Source of the DNA: Primula veris
Lineage: Eukaryota > Streptophyta > Magnoliopsida > Ericales > Primulaceae
Length of the DNA stretch: 64,000 bases
NCBI GenBank assembly: GCA_963682055.1
Contig: OY821745.1
Location: 441,501-505,500, forward strand
Direction: 5' to 3'
A program made the position numbers and the translations under genes. A model generated the notes under the pieces. The model had not been told where the DNA came from. It did not search any database and saw only the letters and a program-made list of their open reading frames with translations. Every line of letters begins with the position of its first letter. The first letter of the stretch is position 1. Below, one piece after another: positions 56,134 through 64,000 of this stretch.

Positions 56134-56820
56134 TAACTTCCGTTTGATTGTTAAAAATTGAATAAAATTTTTATATTCCATCGCTTGTACTCATATTCCA
56201 TTTTTAAAGATCTAAAAGCAAAACTTTATCCTGTTCCTGCTCATGATAGTGAGATTACACCAAGTGCGATAAATTTCTTGCAGGGTACATGATCAACAAG
56301 TACACAAAGTACAAGATGTGGATGGGAATTGTCAAGAAGTTTGTCGAGGAATATTAGACAACAGATTCGATAGCCCCTCTGATAATGAAAATGCGGACAG
56401 CCTTCTCGATCATGTACCCATGCAAGAGCATATAATTAATATGAGTATATATACACATTTATAAGTATATATACACATTTATATGTATATATAACAGGCG
56501 AGGAGTAATTTGAGTTACAAGTAGTTTAGAATTAGGCTTAGTTTAATTAAATTTCAGAATCCGGATACAATTATAACACTTGTTTTAGGGCTTTGACTAA
56601 CAAAACCGGTGTAGTAGCCCTATATTTGCTCTATTTGATCATCTTATAATATTGGGTCCTATATTTTCGTAAAAAATACGACAACTTATTGAAAAGTCTA
56701 GATACTTAATTGATCGAAATTAGAATAACTACGTATTGATTGATAATAACTCAAACCTCATGTGTTAAATAATAAATACTGCAAAAAAAAAAATCACAAA
56801 GACAAGTTGGAGCTGAAATT
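56134..56820. other. AT-rich intergenic DNA
   Basis: Holds an inverted pair around GGGTACATGATC (56282 and 56408-56422) and a short repeated TATATATACACATTTATA block (56445-56490). No gene identified. Confidence 0.4.
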
Positions 56821-57001
56821 AGAAAAAGAAAGGAATAGAGAGATTTAGAGAGAGAGAAAGGAATAGAGAGATTGAGAGAGATAGAGATAGAGAAAGGAAT
56901 AGAGAGATAGAGAGAGAGATAGAGAAAGAGATTGCCGCCGCTGTTCTTCACCGCCGAAAACTTCGACGAATAAATATCCCATCGTTGAGACGTTTAATCT
57001 G
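56821..57001 (+). promoter_or_regulatory. GA-rich tract and possible 5' noncoding exon of the uL18 gene
   Basis: 56821-56932 is a purine tract of GAGAGA and GGAATAGAGAGAT units on the plus strand. It is followed by GC-richer text (CCGCCGCTGTTCTTCACCGC) and a possible splice donor, CTG/GTAATTTT, at about 57001. GA tracts of this kind are common around plant transcription starts and bind BPC/GAGA factors (family knowledge). A long 5' UTR intron to 58.4 kb would connect it to the coding exon; this is inferred. Confidence 0.4.
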
Positions 57002-58457
57002 GTAATTTTAATTATAATCTGCTTACTCATACGCTTTTATTATTTTCATTCCCTGTTTCCGTTTATTTGTTAGATAGTAGTATTATGTATTTAATTAATA
57101 TGATTATATAATGGAATGTTAATTTAACAGATTTTTAACAAGTTTGTAACCAGAAAATACAAATGGGTGGGGATTATATTAAACAACTTTTTCTTTTTCA
57201 TAATATTTGTAATGCCAGTTTTTTTTATATAGATTTTAAGCGGAAAAACATAGAGAAAAGTTACCTTTATCAAAATGGAAGGAGTTCCACCTAATTACCT
57301 CCCTGATCGAAACCATACCACATTAACGCTTATTTCCCCAACCAATACCTAATTAGTTAGTACGTTAATATTTGGATTAAGATATAGTTGAATCAGCTTA
57401 TTAATACCCAATACGAGTGCAGCTTTTGATTGCATTGAATGTAGGCGTGTTCTTTTCTGTTTTCGTATTTTGTAGATGAAGTTATTTTATCTTTTAACAT
57501 TATTATAACTGATATTTGACCGTGCAACAGTATATTTTCTGCAGCCATGTTGAAGCAATCATATCACAAGTTATATGCTAATGGAGGTGACAAAATTAGT
57601 CGTTGGTTGTATCTCCAAACGAGTGGTTTCCACATCGGACATGTACACTTTATATTTCTTCTAAGTGGATTGCGGTTCATTAAATTTAAACGCGAAGTAG
57701 CCCTTTTTAAGTTATGAACTAGCCATTGGTTATAAACCTTCTCATTCTTTTTTTGTTAGAAAGTTAAATCTGGGAGAAATATTTTTTTCTGCTGGTTTTT
57801 GTTTATTGTTACAATACCTTAATAGTATTTCCTATAGAACTGCCTTGCTTTAGTTTCTTCCATATCTTACTTTTTGAGACTACACAATCTTCCTGTATTT
57901 GTTTCTCAGTTGCTAAACACAAATGATATTCTGGCCTGTGGTTGAGATAGTATACTGGGTAGGGGAACTACGATTTGAAAGGAGAGTGGCGGGTTTTCTT
58001 ACGTAGACGATTTTTTTGTTTATATGGAGGGATGGGGTGCAGATATAATTTTGAATTTCATAATAAAATTGGACAGGATATTAAGGTTTTTTAGAAAAAC
58101 GAAGGGTTGTTGCATTTTGTATCACCACGGTCCCCCGAGCATAGTGATGTTTTATTCTGCTCATACTAATCATAGATTAATTTCTGCCAAATTTTTAACA
58201 TATGATCTCAGATATAATTTTAAAGCTCAGTTTGGGAAGATTTTTGAAGCTAGTTAAAAAAACTCAAAAAAATGGATCTGCTGGATTTCTTATTTCTGTA
58301 AGCTGGAAACTAAAAGCCTTACCAGACAAGTTAGTCCCACAGACAAAAAAACACCAAAACAAAAGATACACCAGCAGGCACCATTTTTTAAAATAGCATC
58401 GTACTTCATGATTAATGCTAAGCCTTTGGTCTTTTATAAACCTTAAGTCAATTCGTT
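57002..58457. other. Region between GA tract and uL18 start codon
   Basis: No coding exon recognised. It may be a 5' UTR intron of the uL18 gene. Several short frames at 58024-58396 have no domain signal. Confidence 0.35.
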
Positions 58458-58919
58458 ATGGTGCAGCCTTGTTTGGGACCAAGGAGCTTTTTCGGGGTAG
58501 AAGATTATCTCGATGACGACAATAGTCGACCATATACGTACCAGAAAGAGAAGAAGTCCAAAAACCCAGACAAGCACGTATCGTTCAAGCAAAGGACTAT
58601 AGCTTACATGGAACCTTTTACACTTGATGTTTTCATCTCGAAGCGCTTTGTTTCAGCCTCACTCACTCATAGAGTAACAAGCAAACAAGTGGCAGTTGCG
58701 GGCACTAACTCTAAAGATATAAAAGCTGCATTAAAGTCGAGAGCAGATATTCCTGCATGTTTGGCAGTAGGACGGATATTGAGTGAAAGGGCCCGAGAAG
58801 CTGATGTGTACACTGCTTCGTATACTCCTCGAGAAAGAGACAAGTTTGAAGGGAAGATAAGAGCTGTTGTTCAGTCTCTCATTGATAATGGTATCGATGT
58901 TAAAGTGTATCTTGATTGA
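58458..58919 (+). CDS. uL18 (L18p/L5e) family ribosomal protein-like, 153 aa
   Basis: Single-exon coding frame. The uL18 fold runs from about residue 50: MEPFTLDVFISKRFVSASLT and HRVTSKQVAVAGTNSKDIKA, then ACLAVGRILSERAREADVYT, and a C-terminal RERDKFEGKIRAVVQSLIDN plus GIDVKVYLD. This is the bacterial-type L18 pattern (β-strand with rRNA contacts, then the AxxxGxxLAxRA helix and the GRVxALxxxxREGG-like end). The first 48 residues are plant-specific and charged (DYLDDDNSRPYTYQKEKKSK). L18 binds 5S rRNA in the large subunit. Several nuclear L18p/L5e paralogues exist in plants, and this one is probably organellar, most likely mitochondrial, but no clear targeting peptide is visible. A GTGCAG just after the ATG could act as a splice acceptor, which would move the start to the Met at residue 51. 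Confidence 0.8.
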   Translation: MVQPCLGPRSFFGVEDYLDDDNSRPYTYQKEKKSKNPDKHVSFKQRTIAYMEPFTLDVFISKRFVSASLTHRVTSKQVAVAGTNSKDIKAALKSRADIPACLAVGRILSERAREADVYTASYTPRERDKFEGKIRAVVQSLIDNGIDVKVYLD

Positions 58920-60034
58920 GTGGATTGTTGAAACTCTTTGCTGTTGAAAATACTTGTTTGATGAAGTTTTCAGTTTTTGAAAAGTTAATATAAGTTCTTA
59001 CCCCCTTTTCCATGGAAATCCTTTATTCCGAAAAGCATTAGGTTTAAGGCTCAGTTTGGTGTGATGACTCTTTTTGAGAAATTATAACAGCAAAGAAAAC
59101 GTTGTAAAATCGTACTCTAAGAATAACATTGTCTTTTCCTTCACGGTTTCTAACAAGGAATACTTGCACCAATCACAACCTAAGGTCTTCCTTAGTTTTC
59201 TGATTGGTTCCAGTGTTTCCAGGAACTAAATTGCTAATGTGCCTTCGACCGTGTTGTAGAATTTCATTAAAAAATGTATATACTAACTTTTTAGATTATT
59301 GTTAAGAGGGAACTCTCAACTTTATTTCATCGATCACTACAGTTTAGCCAACAGTTCTGAACCTAATTGCAAGAGTTGTTTTCACTATCTACAATGGCCT
59401 CGCTGAGTATGAGATATGAAAATACCAACACACGGTGGCAGAAAGTCAGGGCGAAAGACCGGCAAGTCAAGCAGAAAATGTCAACATGAGATAAATACAT
59501 GTAACCACGTACGTAGGCTCATACATATAACACACATCTAAGTCGGTGATCAAAACACAAAAATAAGCTGCATGTAAGACAATAATCCTCTTTTTTTTAG
59601 ATGCAAGACAATAATTTAAAATAGGAGAATATATAACACAAAAATAAGCTGCATGCAAGACAATAATCCTCTTTTTTTTAGATGCAAGACAATAATTTAA
59701 AATAGGAGAATATAATAATATATGTAAGACAATATATAATCACAAAGGCCAAATGACTACAAAATTAACTGAGGTCGATTTTATTATGTCCTGCATATAC
59801 ACATATCTAAGCTAGGTTTCATATTCCAAACAAATACATTGAGCTAACCGGCTCAAAAGAGTATCCGATTATGTAAAAAATCATCATCCTGATAACAATA
59901 TCTTTTTAAAAAGGTCCAACACTTGACCATTAAAGGATCGTACATTTACAATATAAGACACGTCTTGCATGGACGGTCTCCATTCATATCCCACTGGAGT
60001 TTAGCCAACTGTGCAAAAACTCGATATTTTACAG
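58920..60034. other. Intergenic region between convergent uL18 and PHL genes
   Basis: Holds the 3' UTRs of both genes and an 81-bp tandem duplication (59555-59716). No further gene seen. Confidence 0.5.
59555..59716. repeat. 81-bp tandem duplication
   Basis: Two adjacent copies of a unit with ACACAAAAATAAGCTGCATG, AAGACAATAATCCTC and TTTAAAATAGGAGAATATA blocks. The copies differ at only a few bases. Confidence 0.85.
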
Positions 60035-63000
60035 TCATGTATTGCTGGCTGAAGTATTCTTGTTAGGACCTTGTAATTGTTCCATAGGAGAATTAGCTAT
60101 GCTACTAACCGAGCCCAAGGTCTGTGAGCTATGTTGAGGGCTAGATGGACAAACTTCGATGTTACCCATGTTTATGGTCCCTGAGCTCAGTTGTGGGCTC
60201 ATTGGATTATTTCTTTGACCCATTTGCTGTGGGCTCATGGCGTTGAGCTGACCCATTTGCTGTGGGCTCATAGCGTTTAGCTGGCTCATTTGCTGTGGGC
60301 TCATAGCGTTTAGCTGGCCCATTTGCTGTGGACTAGCTTGTTGCGATAGTTGCTGAACCTGTTGCTGTTGGGATTGTTGGCTCAATTGCTGTGAAATACC
60401 AAGGGGTAACAATTAGAAATTTGTCTACAGCATAAACTTAAAAAGATCCAGAATATATAAGTCTAGTTGAAATATAAGTCAAAATTACAGAACCATGTGT
60501 CTTGTAACTCTTGTTTAATTGTAAACATTAGCTGGTGTTGATTTGATAACCGACTTAAAAATGTTAGCATATAGACGTGAAATAAAGTTGAGTGAATTAA
60601 TTTCATCGAAAACTTGGTGTTAGAAAGCTAACACTATTTTTCACTGATTCCAGAACAAACTATTAACAAAACAAAATACTATTTTTTTCAAACGGAAAGG
60701 ACTGCAAAACTTGGTAAAGTAAATTAGCATAAACTGGAAGGCAGAAGCTACTCATGATCTGCTTCAACTCTTGAAACCGGAACCTTTTTGTAATTTGATG
60801 GAAACAGAAAAGATTATCTATTCCATGGCTAAATGAAAGATTACTGTGCATAGTAGTCTTTCAGGATGTGCATCCTAAAAGTCTGTATTTTTTTTGTTAT
60901 CAATAAATTTAAACTGTCCTAACATAAAGGATAACTCTACACTACCTGTGGTGATGAAACAACTGCTTGTAAAGGCGGTGCGGAATCCTGCTGTTGTTGC
61001 AGCTGTTGCTGCTGAAATTGTTGAATCTGCTGTGGTTGTAACTGCATTTGTTGTTGTTGTTGCTGCTGCTGCTGCTGCTGTTGTTGTTGCATCTGCTGTT
61101 GGAGTTGTAGATTTAGGTAAGGGTTCGTCCCGGGCATCAACTTAGGTGGGCCCATTGGGCTCATAGCAGATCTTTGCATTGGGTTCATAGTCATACCCCT
61201 ATTATTAAGAGGATGGCTCAACATTGAGATCCCCGATGGACCCGTATGCATCTGTCTAGCTCCTGGGATGCCACCTAAGCTCGATGGAGCTCCTGCTCCC
61301 ATCATACCTGATGCACAATTAAATTTTACTTTTAACTTTCGATTTCTTTAATATATAAACAATTCTTACTTACATGCCTTTATGAAAGATTGTAACTTAC
61401 TAACTTTAGGTTCTAAAAATGTATCCTTAAGATTTGTATTGATAGGTAGTTTCTGTAACATAAAGTTCAGCTATGGGAATGGAAAATTATTGAGAGTTTG
61501 TTACTCATGTTATTTGAATTTAGTTCTGAAGATCCCCTTTTTGGCAGAAAAAGTTAATTTTCTGTTTTAGTCATTTGATTAGGTTTTGATTGCATAAAGC
61601 TATATCAAATTTGTGATTAGGATGTTATATACTACAGCATTACCTCTACTCGCCATCCTTAGCTTTGCCGTCATTAGAGCCTGAGCCTGAGGTGTCAGTT
61701 GACCAGTACGAATTTGCTGGCTTATCGTGTTGGTAATATTCGAGTTCCCAGTTAAATTCATTGGGTTTATTAGGTTCTGGCCCATGCCTGAGATAGAGCC
61801 CATTGGACCCGAGATAGTTGGACCCCCAATCCCTCTTGGACCCCCCATTGTTGGGCCCATACCCATTACATTACCGATCCCTCCGAGCCCAGCTACATTA
61901 CTACCCATATTCCCTCCCATACCCATCATCATTTTTCTTTGTGGCTGTTGTTGTTGCTGCATAAGTTGCATTTGTAGATGAGACTGTTTGTAACCCATAT
62001 GGTTATTACCCAACATCGCGTTACTGTTTTCCCCTAAAGGATTCACTTGAGAAATTAAATGTGATCGTTGTAAGTGATTAGCTTGTTGTTGTTGTAGTGA
62101 TGAATTTTGCTCGTTTTGCTGAGGCCTAGTGGGTCCCGACCCAAACCCTTGAGAGATCTGTAAAGCATGAGAGTTTTGAGGGGGTAACATCCTGGGACTG
62201 TGTTGGTTCTGGTTTGAGGTTAAGGGTAAATTTCCGCTATTAGTTTGCCTTGCAACATCGTTATATTGTTGCTGGTTTGAAACTACATTAGAATATTGCT
62301 CCGTATTAGTCTGAGGCGTATTAGGTGCTGTTTGCGGAGCTTGATTTATTCGAACTGGTTTTGGATGGATTTTATCTTCAATTTCATATCCTTCAAGTAC
62401 CATCTGCATAATGAAATCATATAATTACGTAATTGGATAACAAAAGCAGTCACGTGAATTATAATGTAAAGGACCAGGTTGGATGAACTTACCAATGAAG
62501 ATAACTGTGCTGCTAGTAAATCCGCAAGATGCTGTTACAGGAATATAGATGCATAAGTAAGTTACACCATTTCAAGTTCACAATAAAACATGAGTACGGA
62601 ATTTAGAAAACTTCAAGTTTACGATAGAACACGAGTACACAATTCAGAAAGTAAAAAAAGCACCGACTGTAACAAGACATACATACACCTTAGAATATAC
62701 CAGAATACGAAAGGCTGAATGTTTCTCTGGTCCGAATATATGTCTTGCAAGAAATTTAAAGATGCGAGTTAGATACTCACTAAATTAGGCAATGTAGGTA
62801 GATTCTCCTCTGCGATTAAAGACTCACTCTCTAACATATCTCCATAACGCATTGCAATGGTTCCTTCACTTGGATTGGTAGACAATATCAATCTGATATG
62901 CGACTTCGGAACAAGAGCAAACCCATTTCCTGACAATTAACTTTGGATAGTTAGCGAGTAAGAGATCCCTAAGGTTCCTAACTGCAACAATTCTTGTTTG

Positions 63001-63464
63001 GTTGCATCTCAAAAGTACAGATGTCTACTTTCGTGGTAGAGGTGGTTATAAGTGTGTTTGGTAGAAAATGGGAAGTATACTGTTTTATATTTGGAATAGT
63101 GAAAAGTAGTTAATAGCAATTGCCAGCTATATTTTGAAAAGAAAAATACCAAGCATAGATTTTTACTTCTGCACTTATAAGTGCAAAAGTAAGTAATTTG
63201 CAAATTAAAGCCAATATTATGCTACAATTTCTCAAACCTTGCATGATACGCTCATTCTGAAGAAATGTTAAAACTCTAATTTTCCAAGCATTCAAGCTGC
63301 CACCAACAAGCGATTTTGCTAATTCTTTATTCTCTGATTCGTCAATGAAATTCTTGCCATTGGAATCGCCAGAGAGATGAAGCATAACTTGTTGAGAATG
63401 GTAAATAGCAGGCTTCCTTATTTGTTTCTCGTCCACTTTATTTTTTCTACGATTTATTTGATGT
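60035..63464 (-). CDS. PHL: PHYTOCHROME-DEPENDENT LATE-FLOWERING-like protein (N-terminus outside window)
   Basis: Minus-strand exons 63464-63238, 62929-62781, 62531-62493, 62403-61644, 61307-60946 and 60388-60035 join in frame to about 629 C-terminal residues. The first exons give RKPAIYHSQQVMLHL, SLNAWKIRVLTFLQNERIMQ, GNGFALVPKSHIRLILSTNP, SEGTIAMRYGDMLESESLIA, EENLPTLPNL and HLADLLAAQLSSLMVLEGYE, matching plant PHL. The rest is low-complexity: Gln/Asn-rich, a Gly/Met-rich MGMGGNMGSNVAGLGGIGNV stretch, a long poly-Gln run and four AMSPQQMGQLN-type repeats. Arabidopsis PHL is a nuclear/cytoplasmic Spt20-domain protein that links phyB and CO to flowering time (family knowledge). The N-terminus lies beyond 64000, and no further exon is visible in 63465-64000. 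Confidence 0.82.
60230..60330 (-). repeat. 33-bp coding tandem repeats in PHL
   Basis: Four copies of a unit encoding AMSPQQMGQLN (one reads QQMSQLN, one QQMGQRN). Near-identical at the DNA level (GCTGTGGGCTCATAGCGTT on the plus strand). Confidence 0.85.
61040..61100 (-). repeat. CAA/CAG (poly-Gln) microsatellite in PHL
   Basis: Reads as an almost pure GTT/GCT tract on the plus strand. It encodes about 15 consecutive Gln residues, bounded by Met, and is likely length-variable. Confidence 0.9.
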
Positions 63465-64000
63465 CTGAAAAAGAAAAGCTATTGAGTGGACGGAACCATA
63501 ACAGCAACTTATGATTAAAAAAAACATATGAATAAACAATATGACAAATAACAAAAATAGCAGAGATTACTACACGTCATAGCATAACACAACTCTGCAA
63601 TATAAAAGAAGAAACTTGTTTGTCTTATAGTAATAGATTTTTTCTTTTAAAAATAATCTTATATTTATAGAGAGTTAGTGATTGCATAAGTCATAACAAC
63701 ATTACACGACTCAGCTAATCTTGTAACAAAATTATACTATATTCGTGCAACAACTAAAGAATAGTTCTTGATAACTATATTAGTAGCCTCCAAAACAAAC
63801 TTTGTTTACTAGTCTCGCAAGTGGCCTGCACTCACATAATCCAAAATTTCATGATTTAAGTTTCTGTCTCGTGTGTATTAGAAAAAGTGTATCAATGATT
63901 TCAATGAGAAACTAACCCTATTTTTGAGAATTAATACTTTAATAAAAAACATGAAGCAAAAGAAACAAACGACAACAAGGCTTGCTCAGCTAATTTGCAA
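63465..64000. other. Probable PHL intron up to the window edge
   Basis: AT-rich DNA starting right after the acceptor (TTTTTCAG on the minus strand). No exon recognised. Confidence 0.45.

Noticed and set aside
56282..56422. GGGTACATGATC inverted pair with a short open frame
   Set aside because: Arms are only about 14 bp apart by 110 bp, with no wider pairing and no recognisable protein.
58024..58396. Two overlapping small frames before the uL18 gene
   Set aside because: No domain or codon signal; probably 5' UTR intron or flank.
60894..61145. Val/Ala-rich plus-strand frame
   Set aside because: Antisense shadow of the PHL poly-Gln exon.

Overview
The window is nuclear DNA from a flowering plant, most likely a eudicot. 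Genes are split by AT-rich GT-AG introns, families are plant-specific (SAUR, receptor-like protein, PHL, two-tandem ABCB transporter), and the gaps hold plant transposons. I suspect Asteraceae from the general look of the proteins and repeats, but nothing in the sequence proves it. No rRNA, tRNA, organelle or CRISPR sequence was recognised.

Layout. 303-7473 (+): the 3' part of a NOC1/SLOW WALKER 2 ribosome-biogenesis gene. 8879-9199 and 17610-17903 (+): two SAUR genes, separated by a complete but non-autonomous Ty1/copia-type LTR element (10657-17228, LTRs 535/536 identical, ATCTG target duplication). 18.0-25.5 kb: gene-free DNA with CACTA-type and MULE-type MITEs and hairpin elements. 25522-33854 (+): an intact 11-exon full-size ABCB (P-glycoprotein type) transporter with a long N-terminal extension. 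34877-41721: a structurally complete Mutator-like element (MULE) with 248-bp terminal inverted repeats (TIRs), a perfect 9-bp target duplication, an uninterrupted 890-aa transposase and a second 447-aa gene. 41999-46583 (+): a SAP plus CCCH zinc-finger protein gene whose promoter the MULE has entered. 46.6-50.9 kb: a duplicated fragment of that gene, a small transposon, a minisatellite and a CACTA MITE. 50945-54025 (+): a single-exon LRR receptor-like protein (EIX type). 54.0-58.4 kb: hairpin element, MITE, and a GA-rich tract that may be the 5' leader of the next gene. 58458-58919 (+): a uL18 (L18p/L5e) family gene. 60035-63464 (-): the C-terminal half of PHYTOCHROME-DEPENDENT LATE-FLOWERING (PHL), running off the right edge.

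The host genes are unrelated housekeeping, transport, defence and light-signalling genes; only the two SAURs are a family pair. The most unusual object is the MULE. A short palindromic motif (core CGAYCGGTCG and close variants) occurs in both TIRs and again, about 16 times, in a 112-bp-period array directly upstream of the second gene. Both element genes therefore carry the same motif upstream, which suggests one binding factor, plausibly the transposase, that recognises the ends and also controls both genes. Splice sites below were placed by eye, and every multi-exon model closes in frame.
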